Source: Actinoallomurus soli (GTDB lineage Bacteria; Actinomycetota; Actinomycetes; Streptosporangiales; Streptosporangiaceae). Taken from it: a stretch of 64,000 nucleotides of DNA. The notes beneath the pieces are model-generated. The model made no database searches. It was not told the origin of the DNA and saw only the letters and a program-made list of their open reading frames with translations. Location of the stretch: the NCBI RefSeq assembly GCF_024055715.1, contig NZ_JAMXMV010000012.1:186001-250000 (forward strand). The letters run 5' to 3'. The first letter of the stretch is position 1; each line of letters starts with the position of its first letter. Positions 44,514 to 52,472 of the stretch are shown here, in pieces. A program made the position numbers and the translations under genes.

Positions 44514-45938
44514 GTGAGCCTTCCCTCCTCCCGGATCTCCCTGAGCGCGCTGCTCGTCGCCGCGCTCACCGCCTGCTCGTCCAACGCGGGCTCCGCCCGG
44601 CCGACGGCCGTCGCCGCACCGGCCGCGGCGGCGGTCGGCGCCGCGAGCGTCGGAGACCCCTACGTCCCCGGTGACGGCAACGGCGGGTACGACGTACAGC
44701 ACTACTCCCTGGACCTGCGGATCACGCCCAAGGCGACACCCGAGCTGACCGGCACCGCGACGGTGACCGCGGTCGCGACCGGCCCGCTGGCCCGCTTCGA
44801 CCTGGACCTCACCGGGCTCACCGTGTCCGAGGTCACGGTCGACGGCCGGACCGCCTCCTACACCCGCAGCGGCAGCGAACTCGCCGTCACCGCGCCCAAG
44901 CCGATCGCCCGCGGCGCAAGGTTCGCCGTACGCGTCCGGTACTCCGGGAACCCCCGGCAGATCGACGATCCGGTGCTGGGCCGGTACGGCTGGCTGCCCA
45001 CCTCGGACGGGGTCTTCACCGGCGACGAGCCGAGCGGGGCGCACACGTGGTTCCCTTCGAACGACCACCCGGAGGACAAGGCGAGCTACGACTTCCAGAT
45101 CACCGTGCCGCGCGGCCTCACCGCGATCGCCAACGGGATCCAGACCGGAACGACCACCACCGGGAAGTCCACGACGTACCGCTGGCGCGAGGACGCCCCG
45201 ATGGCGACCTACCTCGCGATGGTGGACGTCGGGCGGTTCAAGGTCCGCACCGGCCGTACGCCCGGCGGTGTCCCGGTGTACGTCGCGGTCGACCCGTCCG
45301 TCATGACCACCACGGCGGACAAGCTGTACGACACGACCTCGCGGGTCGTCGACGCGTGGACGAAGCTGTTCGGGCCGTACCCGTTCGCGTCGGCCGGTGG
45401 CGTCGTCGACAACCTCCAGGTGGGCTTCGCGCTGGAGACCCAGACCAAGCCGGAGTACGGACCGGCGATGGGCGCCGACCCGACCACGGTCGCGCACGAG
45501 CTGTCGCACCAGTGGTTCGGCGACAGCGTCACCGTCACCCGGTGGAGCGACATCTGGCTCAACGAGGGCTTCGCCACGTACGCCGAGTGGCTGTGGGGCG
45601 AGCGGACCGGCGGCCCGTCGGTGCAGGCGCAGTTCGACCAGCGGTACCGCCAGACGGGCAGCCCCGACCTGTGGTCGGTTCCCCCGGCCGACCCGGGCCG
45701 GGCGCAGCTGTTCGGCCGCTCGGTGTACGAGCGCGGCGGCATGACCCTGCACGCGCTGCGGCAGAAGGTGGGCGACGCGAAGTTCTTCGCGATCCTGCGG
45801 GCCTGGACGAGCGAGCACCGCCACGGCAACGCCACGACCCCACAGTTCATCGCGCTCGCCGAACGGGTCTCCGGCAAGGATCTCGGCGGGTTCTTCCAGG
45901 CCTGGCTGTACGGAAAGAAGCGCCCGACCTCGTGGTGA
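44514..45938 (+). CDS. M1-family metallopeptidase, lipoprotein
   Basis: This 474-residue exported peptidase has the zinc motif HELSHQWFGD (His328, Glu329, His332) and the third ligand Glu351 in LNEGFATYAEW, exactly 18 residues on. The exopeptidase motif near GxMEN is replaced by VGFALETQTKP, as in shorter secreted M1 enzymes. A lipobox (LLVAALTACSS, Cys21) anchors it outside the membrane. The N-terminal beta domain starts at YDVQHYSLDLRI. It lacks the large C-terminal helical domain of classical aminopeptidase N. GTG 44514 has GAGG eight bases upstream. A second M1 gene follows after 97 bp, with similar order and length, so it is a tandem duplicate. Confidence 0.9.
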   Translation: MSLPSSRISLSALLVAALTACSSNAGSARPTAVAAPAAAAVGAASVGDPYVPGDGNGGYDVQHYSLDLRITPKATPELTGTATVTAVATGPLARFDLDLTGLTVSEVTVDGRTASYTRSGSELAVTAPKPIARGARFAVRVRYSGNPRQIDDPVLGRYGWLPTSDGVFTGDEPSGAHTWFPSNDHPEDKASYDFQITVPRGLTAIANGIQTGTTTTGKSTTYRWREDAPMATYLAMVDVGRFKVRTGRTPGGVPVYVAVDPSVMTTTADKLYDTTSRVVDAWTKLFGPYPFASAGGVVDNLQVGFALETQTKPEYGPAMGADPTTVAHELSHQWFGDSVTVTRWSDIWLNEGFATYAEWLWGERTGGPSVQAQFDQRYRQTGSPDLWSVPPADPGRAQLFGRSVYERGGMTLHALRQKVGDAKFFAILRAWTSEHRHGNATTPQFIALAERVSGKDLGGFFQAWLYGKKRPTSW

Positions 45939-46035
45939 ACGCCGGTCGTGCCTTGTGATCGGGGATCATGGGGAGGATGCTGTGTCCCGCGTGACGCCTC
46001 GGGCGTGGCGCCAGCGAAGACAACTGGAGAGGTGC

Positions 46036-47454
46036 ATGGCAAGGCTTACCCCACGGGCTCTGTCGATCGCCGCCATCGCGGCGGCGGCCGGCCTGCTCAC
46101 CCCCCTTTCCGCAGCCCAGGCCACGACCGGGTTCACCCCCGGCGCGCCGGGCGCCGGCGACCCGTACTTCCCCGACATGGGCAACGGCGGTTACGACGCT
46201 CGGCACTACAGCCTGTCCCTGGCGTACGACGCCGGCACCAAGGCCATCGACGCCGAGGCCAGGATCTCCGCGACCGCGACGCAGAACCTCTCCCGGTTCG
46301 ACCTGGATTTCCTCGGCCCGCTGAAGGTCGGCAAGGTCAAGGTGGACGGTCGCGCGGCGAAGTACGAGCGCACCGGCGCGCAGGAGCTCATGATCACTCC
46401 CCCGCACGGCCTGCGCAAGGGACGGTCGTTCACGGTGGACGTCGCCTACTCCGGCGTCCCGCAGATGATCGACGACAAGGCGCTCGGCATCTCCGGCTGG
46501 ATCCAGACGCACGACGGCGCGGTCGCGCTCTCCCAGCCGTTCGGCTCGGCGACCTGGTACCCGGTCAACGACAGCACCGACGACAAGGCCACGTACGACT
46601 TCACCGTCACGGTGCCGAAGGGCCTGCAGGTGCTGGCCAACGGCGAGCCGGCCGGCACGCACACGCACGGGTCGACCACGACGTTCCGCTGGGTGGACAG
46701 GCAGCCGACGGCGAGCGAGCTCGTCATGGTCGCGATCGGCCACTTCGACGTCAAGGACACGCGTACGCCGAGCGGCCTGCGCAACATCACCGCCGTCGAC
46801 CCGGCCTCGGTGAAGTCCGCGACGGCCTCGGGCGACTTCAACCAGGCGACCGCCGACGTGATCGACTGGGAGCAGAAGCTCTACGGCCGCTACCCGTTCG
46901 GCTCGGTCGGCGGGATCAACGTGCTCGCCCCGAACGTCGGCTACTCCCTGGAGACGCAGGGCCGTCCGGTGTACGCGCGGCGGTCGGCGGGCGCGATCCC
47001 GAGCGCGGACCTGCTCGCCCACGAGCTGGGACACCAGTGGTTCGGGGACGCCGTGACCCCGCAGCACTGGAAGGACATCTGGCTGAACGAGGGCTTCGCG
47101 ACCTACTCCGAGTGGCTCTACAGCGAGCAGCACGGCGGTCAGACGGCCCAGCAGTACTTCGACCAGGCGTACAACTCGCCCGACACCGACTGGAGCGGCA
47201 AGGTCGCCGACCCGGGCCGTGACCACATCTTCGACGACCTGACCTACACGCGGGCCGCGATGACGATCCACCAGATCCGCAAGGCCGTCGGCGACAAGGT
47301 GTTCTTCCAGCTGATCAAGGCCTGGCCGGCGGCGCACCGCTACGGCAACGCCGACACGGCGCAGTTCGTCTCCTTCACCGAGCACTTCACCCACAAGAAC
47401 CTGGACAAGCTGTTCCAGGCGTGGGTCTACAGCGAGGGCAAGCCCGCTCTGTAG
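46036..47454 (+). CDS. M1-family metallopeptidase, secreted
   Basis: This 472-residue paralogue of the preceding gene has a Sec signal (ALSIAAIAAAAGLLTPLSAAQATT) instead of a lipobox, so it is probably released. It carries HELGHQWFGDAV (His329, Glu330, His333) and Glu352 in LNEGFATYSEW. The N-terminal region GNGGYDARHYSLSLAYDAGT matches the start of its neighbour's mature part. Substrate-binding text is VGYSLETQGRP. ATG 46036 has GGAG six bases upstream. The two genes likely arose by duplication, with different localisation. It ends at a 14-bp hairpin. Confidence 0.9.
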   Translation: MARLTPRALSIAAIAAAAGLLTPLSAAQATTGFTPGAPGAGDPYFPDMGNGGYDARHYSLSLAYDAGTKAIDAEARISATATQNLSRFDLDFLGPLKVGKVKVDGRAAKYERTGAQELMITPPHGLRKGRSFTVDVAYSGVPQMIDDKALGISGWIQTHDGAVALSQPFGSATWYPVNDSTDDKATYDFTVTVPKGLQVLANGEPAGTHTHGSTTTFRWVDRQPTASELVMVAIGHFDVKDTRTPSGLRNITAVDPASVKSATASGDFNQATADVIDWEQKLYGRYPFGSVGGINVLAPNVGYSLETQGRPVYARRSAGAIPSADLLAHELGHQWFGDAVTPQHWKDIWLNEGFATYSEWLYSEQHGGQTAQQYFDQAYNSPDTDWSGKVADPGRDHIFDDLTYTRAAMTIHQIRKAVGDKVFFQLIKAWPAAHRYGNADTAQFVSFTEHFTHKNLDKLFQAWVYSEGKPAL

Positions 47455-47464
47455 CAAGAAGTCG

Positions 47465-47498
47465 ACGACCCGGTGGCCTCGGCAGGCCACCGGGTCGT
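47465..47498. terminator. Bidirectional hairpin terminator
   Basis: A perfect 14-bp stem (ACGACCCGGTGGCC, 6-nt loop, complement) ends in TT and lies between the convergent M1 and flavin oxidoreductase genes. Confidence 0.85.
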
Positions 47499-47504
47499 TC
47501 GCTT

Positions 47505-48680
47505 TCAGGCGAGGACGCAGTGCGTGCCGCGGAAGATGGTCGGCATGCACTTGTTGCAGTGGATGCACAACGACCGGGTGGCGGGGTCCTTCCGGATGCG
47601 GTCGACGAGGTCGGGCTCGCGGAGCAGCGCGCGGGCCATGGCGACGAACTCGAAGCCCTCGGCCATCGCGCGGTCCATCGTCGCGCGTTCGGTGATGCCG
47701 CCCAGCAGTACGAGGGGCAGTTTCAGGGCGGCGCGGAACTGACGGGCGCTGTCCAGCAGGAACGCCTCCTGGTAGGGGTAGCTCCGGAGGAAGCGCCCGC
47801 CGACCAGCGCGATGCCCAGCCGTTGCGGCTGCGGGAACGCCCCGGCGAACTCTCGGAGCGGCGCGTCACCCCGGAACAGGTACATCGGGTTGAGCAGCGA
47901 ACTGCCCGCCGTCAGCTCCAGGGCGTCGACCCCGCCGTCCCGCTCCAGCCACCGGGCCACCTGCAGGCTCTCGTCCAGCCAGAACCCACCCGGTACACCG
48001 TCGTCCATGTTGAACTTCGCGAGGACGGCGATGCGGTCCCCGACGGCGGCCCGTACGGCGCGTGCGATGCCGAGTGCCACCTTCGCCCGGTTCGCGAGTG
48101 ATCCGCCGTACGCGTCCCGGCGCCTGTTGAGCCTCGGGCTGAGGAACGAACTGGCGAGGTAGTTGTGCCCCAGGTGGATCTCCACCGCGTCGAACCCGGC
48201 CTCGATCGCCAGTAACGCCGCGTCGCCGTGCGCCTTGGTGATCCGCTCGATGTCGTCCCGAGTGGCCCGGCGGTTGAACTGCAGACTCTGTGGATTGAAC
48301 CCGGCGGACGGAGCAAGCGACGGGACGCCGTTGGACCGGCCGTTCGCCACCGGTCCGGCGTGCCCGAGCTGAGCCGAGATCGCCGCGCCCCCGGCGTGCA
48401 CCGCGTCGGTCAGCCGCCGCAGACCCGGCAGCGCCTCCGGTCGCATCCAGAGCTGATGACGCTCGGTGCGGCCCTCCGGCGCCACCGCGCAGTACGCCAC
48501 GGTCGTCATGCCGACCCCGCCCGCCGCATGCCGCCGGTGGAACTCGATGAGCGCGTCGCTGACGAGGGCGCCCTTGGTCATCCCCTCGAACGTCGCCGCC
48601 TTGATGACCCGGTTGCGAAGCGTCAACGGCCCGAGCCGCGCCGGCTCGAACACGTCCGGGACGACGGATCCGTGCGCCAT
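47505..48680 (-). CDS. Old Yellow Enzyme-like NADH:flavin oxidoreductase
   Basis: This 391-residue FMN TIM-barrel enzyme reduces activated C=C bonds. It shows LGPLTLRNRVIKAATFEGM, QLGHAGPVA, VEIHLGHNYLASSFLSPRLNRRRDAYGGSLANRAKV and GGITERATMDRAMAEGFEFVAMARALLREPDLVDRI. The C-terminus ends soon after CIHCNKCMPTIFRGTHCVLA, a Cys-rich stretch like the 4Fe-4S site of 2-enoate/2,4-dienoyl-CoA reductases, but the FAD/NAD domain that normally follows is missing. It may keep a cluster or a relic of one. ATG 48680 starts it. The physiological substrate is unknown. Confidence 0.88.
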   Translation of the reverse strand: MAHGSVVPDVFEPARLGPLTLRNRVIKAATFEGMTKGALVSDALIEFHRRHAAGGVGMTTVAYCAVAPEGRTERHQLWMRPEALPGLRRLTDAVHAGGAAISAQLGHAGPVANGRSNGVPSLAPSAGFNPQSLQFNRRATRDDIERITKAHGDAALLAIEAGFDAVEIHLGHNYLASSFLSPRLNRRRDAYGGSLANRAKVALGIARAVRAAVGDRIAVLAKFNMDDGVPGGFWLDESLQVARWLERDGGVDALELTAGSSLLNPMYLFRGDAPLREFAGAFPQPQRLGIALVGGRFLRSYPYQEAFLLDSARQFRAALKLPLVLLGGITERATMDRAMAEGFEFVAMARALLREPDLVDRIRKDPATRSLCIHCNKCMPTIFRGTHCVLA

Positions 48681-48693
48681 ACGGGGCGGCCGA

Positions 48694-48786
48694 TCAGTCG
48701 CCGTCGAGCACCGTCACCTCGACGCAGTCGCCGCCGTTGTCACTGCTGCGCCTGGACTTCCGCCACTGCGTGTCCGTTACGTCCAT
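48694..48786 (-). CDS. Short DUF397 protein (30 aa)
   Basis: ATG 48786 with GGAGG four bases upstream encodes MDVTDTQWRKSRRSS..GGDCVEVTVLDGD, the N-terminal DUF397 signature. It ends after DGD, shorter than the usual 60 residues but like many annotated short members. The start overlaps the end of the HTH gene by 10 bp, so the two are translationally coupled. It is a close relative of the copy at 876-974. Function not established. Confidence 0.8.
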   Translation of the reverse strand: MDVTDTQWRKSRRSSDNGGDCVEVTVLDGD

Positions 48787-49553
48787 CGGTCCTCCGCCGT
48801 TCTCCTGATGAAGTCCAATGACTCTCGCTGGGAAAGGGCATGGGTGCGGATCGTCTCCCACACATCCTCTAAGGTGGCGATGTCCTCGTGGTTGCTGGTG
48901 ACGATCCCGCGTACGGCCGTGTCTATATAACCCACCTCACTACCGTCGATGGTCCCGATTGTAAAGGCCCCCGACAGGCGCGGGCTGGCGTCCGAGGGGA
49001 CGACCTGCACGGTGACGTGCTCGGATACGCTGTCGACCAGACGCATGAGCTGTTCGTGCATCACCTTCGGGCCGCCCTTGTCGCGATAGAGGACCGCTTC
49101 GTCGATGACGAAATGCAGTTTCGGCGGCGGGTCGGCCGAGAGAATCGCCTGCCGCTCCATTCGCCTTTGGACTGCCGCCTCGTTCCCGTTCAGGAGCACC
49201 CGTGCATAGTCCTCGGTCTGCAGCAGACCGGGCATGATCACGAGTTGGAAAGAACGGAGCCTGGACGCTCGGCGCTCTTCGATGAGCCAGTCGCGTATCC
49301 AGCGGGGCAGGCTCTCCTGGTCGAGGAGGTCGAACAGATCGACCAGTGCGCCGTCCGAGGTCTTGAGCGCGCGTTCTATCGCGGCGACCATCTCTCGCGA
49401 TGGGCGCTCCCGCCCGGTCTCGATCGCGCTGATCGTCTTGTCCGAGCAGGGGATCTCCTTGGCCAGCTCGACCTGCGTGTATCCGGTCCGTTTCCGGTTC
49501 CGGCGGATGGCCGCTGCGAGCTTGATCAGGGCTGGGCTCGGGGGATTGCCCAT
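48777..49553 (-). CDS. XRE-family regulator of the DUF5753 type
   Basis: This 258-residue regulator has an N-terminal XRE HTH (LAAAIRRNRKRTGYTQVELAKEIPCSDKTISAIETGRERPSREMVAAIERAL) and the C-terminal DUF5753 domain. The latter is marked by SFQLVIMPGLLQTEDYARVLL, HFVIDEAVLYR and VTVQVVPSDASPRLSGAFTIGTIDGSEVGYIDTAV. Such proteins are typical of actinomycetes and are encoded with a DUF397 partner, as here, and often near an RsbW-like ATPase, also here. ATG 49553 has AAAGG seven bases upstream. The family includes developmental and antibiotic regulators (BldB/WhiJ-type systems); the role of this copy is unknown. Confidence 0.92.
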   Translation of the reverse strand: MGNPPSPALIKLAAAIRRNRKRTGYTQVELAKEIPCSDKTISAIETGRERPSREMVAAIERALKTSDGALVDLFDLLDQESLPRWIRDWLIEERRASRLRSFQLVIMPGLLQTEDYARVLLNGNEAAVQRRMERQAILSADPPPKLHFVIDEAVLYRDKGGPKVMHEQLMRLVDSVSEHVTVQVVPSDASPRLSGAFTIGTIDGSEVGYIDTAVRGIVTSNHEDIATLEDVWETIRTHALSQRESLDFIRRTAEDRWT

Positions 49554-49713
49554 GTCCGCGCCTTTCTGTCCGACTCTGGAAGACTCTCGTCGGCTCCGGG
49601 AGTCGCGACGAAATCTCCACCTGTTGTGACCGTTTGATTTCGGAGCGTAGCGCATATCGGCATCGTGGACAGCGCTTGCAGAAAGGCGAGCCATTCGAGG
49701 CGGGAGCCGTCCC

Positions 49714-50121
49714 ATGTGCCAGATGCCCACGGAGCCGGACGACATCCGGACGCTGACGATCACGGGTGAACCCAGAGAGGCCAAACGTGCCCGCGCGTTC
49801 GCGCGCGCGTGCCTTGACGAGTTCGGCTGCAGCGCCGGCAGCATCGACGACGGAGAGTTGATCATCTCCGAACTGGCCACGAACGCGATCGCCGCGGCCC
49901 CCGGGAAACAGATCGACATATCGATCTTCCCCATCAAGGACCTCGTCGCCATCTACGTCTATGACCCCGCGGACGGCCTGCCCCGGCGGCAGCCCCTGAC
50001 GCTCGCCAGCGAGAAAGGACGCGGCCTCGCGATCGTCAGGTGCTACTCGCATCGGCACGGGACCTTCCGGAGCGCTTCGGGCGGGAAGGTCGTCTGGGCG
50101 ATGGTGCGGAGGTTCTCGTGA
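49714..50121 (+). CDS. RsbW-like anti-sigma ATP-binding protein
   Basis: This 135-residue protein has a GHKL/HATPase fold. PREAKRARAFARACLDEFG leads into an N-box ELIISELATNAIAAAPGKQIDISIF, then a short VYDPADGLPRRQP in place of the D-x-G-x-G box and a G-box GRGLAIVRCYSHRHGTF. Members bind anti-anti-sigma or regulator proteins, and sometimes phosphorylate them. ATG 49714 has GGGAG seven bases upstream. It is divergent from the DUF5753 regulator across 160 bp and overlaps the next small gene (GTGA). With the HTH and DUF397 genes it forms a typical WhiJ-like cluster. Confidence 0.88.
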   Translation: MCQMPTEPDDIRTLTITGEPREAKRARAFARACLDEFGCSAGSIDDGELIISELATNAIAAAPGKQIDISIFPIKDLVAIYVYDPADGLPRRQPLTLASEKGRGLAIVRCYSHRHGTFRSASGGKVVWAMVRRFS

Positions 50122-50321
50122 TCGACGAGACTCTCACCATCGAGCACCTCAGAGCGCGGTTCTCCGAATGGATAATCGCCTGCGACCCGTCGATGCGCTG
50201 TTACTGGCTCCTCCATTGGCGCTACCTGGAGCTCGGGTGGTGCCGGGTCGAGTCGATGCTCCGCGTCGAGGCCACGATCCTCGATATTCAGCAAAGATAC
50301 GTCCCGTACATCCGTCCCTGA
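50118..50321 (+). CDS. Small Trp-rich hypothetical protein coupled to the RsbW-like gene
   Basis: GTG 50118 overlaps the stop of the RsbW-like gene in GTGA. The 67-residue product (MIDETLTIEHLRARFSEW...) is rich in Trp, Tyr and Cys (CYWLLHWRYLELGWCRVESML) and probably forms a small helical protein. I do not recognise a family. Translation coupling suggests that it acts with the anti-sigma-like protein. Confidence 0.6.
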   Translation: MIDETLTIEHLRARFSEWIIACDPSMRCYWLLHWRYLELGWCRVESMLRVEATILDIQQRYVPYIRP

Positions 50322-50611
50322 GAGACGCCCCAGGGCGTTGCACTGGCATCCACTGCGCCTAGAGCGCAGTGATCGCCAGGGCCATGGCCAGGTCGGACTT
50401 TCTCTATCGATTCGCCCTTACCGCTGGCACATGGCTCCAATCATGCCAGCGACGAAGCCGTTATAACCAACAGGTTCGAGGGCGGAGACCGCCTCGCCCG
50501 GGTCAGCGACTCCTCCATGGGCGGCTTCAGCGATCTTTCCTGGGAACTCTCCCCTCGACATGGCCGCGCAGCCGGCACCCGCCACCATGCCGGCCCTGGT
50601 CGCCTACGGAG
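50322..50611. other. Poorly coding stretch in accessory patch
   Basis: No frame here looks like a complete gene. The region is less GC-rich than its surroundings and may contain gene remnants (for example, plus-strand text GDRLARVSDSSMGGFSDLSWEL near 50480). No hairpin or repeat stands out. Confidence 0.35.
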
Positions 50612-50911
50612 TCAGTCACCGTTGAATACCAAATATCTGTGCGGTCGAGCCAAAGCAAGATCGATTAGCTCAACGAGTCCTTGTGCCGCCTCAATTTCAC
50701 CAGGATCACCAGATCGCCGAAAGCTTTCGACTTCTCCACGAAGTCGAGGCAGTTGCGACCTGTTGAAAACAGTATCGTCGTACGGATCGACGTCGGAGAG
50801 CATCGGAAGGCCCCGCTCTCGCGCCGACGCGCGGAGTGAATGGAGTTGCGGATGAACAGACCTACCGAGTATCTCACCCGAGTAAGTTCGAACGAAGACA
50901 CTTAGCGCCAC
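50612..50911 (-). CDS. Hypothetical protein, actinobacterial accessory type (99 aa)
   Basis: GTG 50911 has AGAGGGG four bases upstream. The product MALSVFVRTYSGEILGRSVHP...LPMLSDVDPYDDTVFNRSQLPRL...LIDLALARPHRYLVFNGD is soluble, with a beta start, a helical middle and a final beta strand. I have the impression of similar short proteins in streptomycetes, but I know no function. Its base composition is lower in GC than nearby genes, which suggests recent acquisition. It could be an immunity-type protein, though no toxin partner is seen. Confidence 0.6.
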   Translation of the reverse strand: MALSVFVRTYSGEILGRSVHPQLHSLRASARERGLPMLSDVDPYDDTVFNRSQLPRLRGEVESFRRSGDPGEIEAAQGLVELIDLALARPHRYLVFNGD

Positions 50912-50928
50912 TACACCCCTCTCGCCCC

Positions 50929-51084
50929 GCCATCAACAACGGCGCCGCCCAGCAGTGGACCATCACTCCCGACAACGCCGACGACCTGAACTACACCATC
51001 TCAATCGGAGATCCGGCCAACGGTGGTAAGTGCCTGGCCGTTTCAGGGACCCATACCGCGAACAGCACACCGATCATCCAGGCC
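50929..51084 (+). pseudogene. Remnant of a ricin-B-type lectin domain
   Basis: The plus-strand text AINNGAAQQWTITPDNADD..., then ISIGDPANGGKCLAVSGTHTANSTPIIQ, has the Q-x-W and G-K-C-L-x-V-x-G...P-I-I-Q pattern of one ricin-type beta-trefoil repeat. It lies in a larger open frame with unrelated flanks, and no signal peptide or enzyme domain is attached. It is best read as a fragment of a lost secreted carbohydrate-binding protein, next to the threonine dehydratase 3' end. Confidence 0.6.
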
Positions 51085-51176
51085 AGGTCCCGGCTTCGCG
51101 CACTCCAGCGATGGAGACCCGCGGGGCCGGGGCCTCGGCGGTGGGAGGCATCCTCCGCCGTCGAAGACGGCGAGGG

Positions 51177-52388
51177 TCAGCTGAAGCTCAGGGTGTAGCC
51201 CTCGGCGCGGAGGCGGCCGAGGACCTCGTCGCAGTGGTCCGGGCCCCGGGTCTCCAGGTGCAGCGACACTTCGGCCTCGTCCACGTTGAGCCGGGAGGCG
51301 GTCCGCTGGTGGACGACGTCCAGGACGTTGACCCCGAGCTCGGCCAGCTCGCCGAGCAGCGTGACGAGCGCGCCGGGCCGGTCCGGGAGCCGTACGCGGA
51401 ACATCAGGTAGCGGCCGGCCACCGCCAGCCCGTGGCGGAGCACCTTGGACAGCAGCAGCGGGTCGATGTTGCCCCCGGACAGCACCGTCACCACCGGCGG
51501 CTCGAACATCTGCGGCCGGTCCAGCAGCGCGGCGACGCCGACCACGCCGGCGGGCTCGACCACCTGCTTGGAGCGTTCTAGGCAGTTGAGCAGGGCCCGG
51601 GAGATCATCTCCTCGGAGACGGTGACGACCGAGTCGACGAGCTTGGAGATCAGCTCGAACGTGAGATCGCCCGGCCGGCCCACCGCGATGCCGTCGGCCA
51701 TCGTGCCGGCCGGCTCCACGGCCACCGGGCGTCCGGCGGCCAGCGACGGCGGGTAGGCCGCCGCGCGCTCCGCCTGGACGCCCACGACCCGTACGTCCGG
51801 GCGGAGCTCCTTGACGGCCGCCGCGATCCCCGCGACCAGGCCGCCGCCCCCGACCGGCACCACGATCGTGCGGACCTCCGGGCACTGCTCCAGGATCTCC
51901 AGGCCCACCGTGCCCTGCCCCGCCACCACGTCGGGATGGTCGAACGGGTGGATGAAGACCGCGTCGTTCTCCCGCGCGTAGGCCGTGGCGGCCGCCAGGC
52001 AGGCGTCCACGCCGGGGCCGCCGAACACGACCTCCGCGCCGTACGCACGGGTCGCGGCGACCTTCGGCAGCGGGGCGCCCTCGGGCATGAAGACGACACT
52101 CCTGCAGCCGAGGAGCGTGGCGGCCAGCGCGACGCCCTGCGCGTGGTTTCCGGCGCTGGCCGCGACCACGCCGTGCGCCCGCTCCTCCGCGCTGAGGCGG
52201 GCGATGCGGACGTACGCGCCGCGGGCCTTGAACGACCCGGCGCGCTGGAGGTTCTCGGCCTTGAGCAGCACGGGGCCGCCGACCTTCGCCGACAGCGACC
52301 GGGACTCCAGGATCGGGGTCGTCACGGTCACATCGCGCAGCACGTCACGAGCCGCGCGGACCTCATCAACGCCGACGGGACCGCTCAT
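51177..52388 (-). CDS. ilvA: Threonine ammonia-lyase with ACT domain
   Basis: This 403-residue PLP enzyme deaminates threonine (or serine) to 2-oxobutyrate. PLP-binding Lys54 lies in GSFKARGA, SAGNHAQGVA is present, and the phosphate-binding glycine loop is PVGGGGLVAGI. The C-terminal 80 residues form an ACT-like regulatory domain (RYLMFRVRLPDRPGALVTLLGELAELGVNVLDVVHQR). The single ACT-type tail matches the catabolic/biosynthetic short form common in actinomycetes, so the direction of use is uncertain. ATG 52388 starts it. The 3' end adjoins the accessory patch. Confidence 0.93.
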   Translation of the reverse strand: MSGPVGVDEVRAARDVLRDVTVTTPILESRSLSAKVGGPVLLKAENLQRAGSFKARGAYVRIARLSAEERAHGVVAASAGNHAQGVALAATLLGCRSVVFMPEGAPLPKVAATRAYGAEVVFGGPGVDACLAAATAYARENDAVFIHPFDHPDVVAGQGTVGLEILEQCPEVRTIVVPVGGGGLVAGIAAAVKELRPDVRVVGVQAERAAAYPPSLAAGRPVAVEPAGTMADGIAVGRPGDLTFELISKLVDSVVTVSEEMISRALLNCLERSKQVVEPAGVVGVAALLDRPQMFEPPVVTVLSGGNIDPLLLSKVLRHGLAVAGRYLMFRVRLPDRPGALVTLLGELAELGVNVLDVVHQRTASRLNVDEAEVSLHLETRGPDHCDEVLGRLRAEGYTLSFS

Positions 52389-52472
52389 GCCAGAAGTGTC
52401 CCACGGCAGGCGTCAGTACCAGGGTCCTGGTCGCGGGACCCGCCGAAACCCTCGGCACGAGCGGCCTGACGC

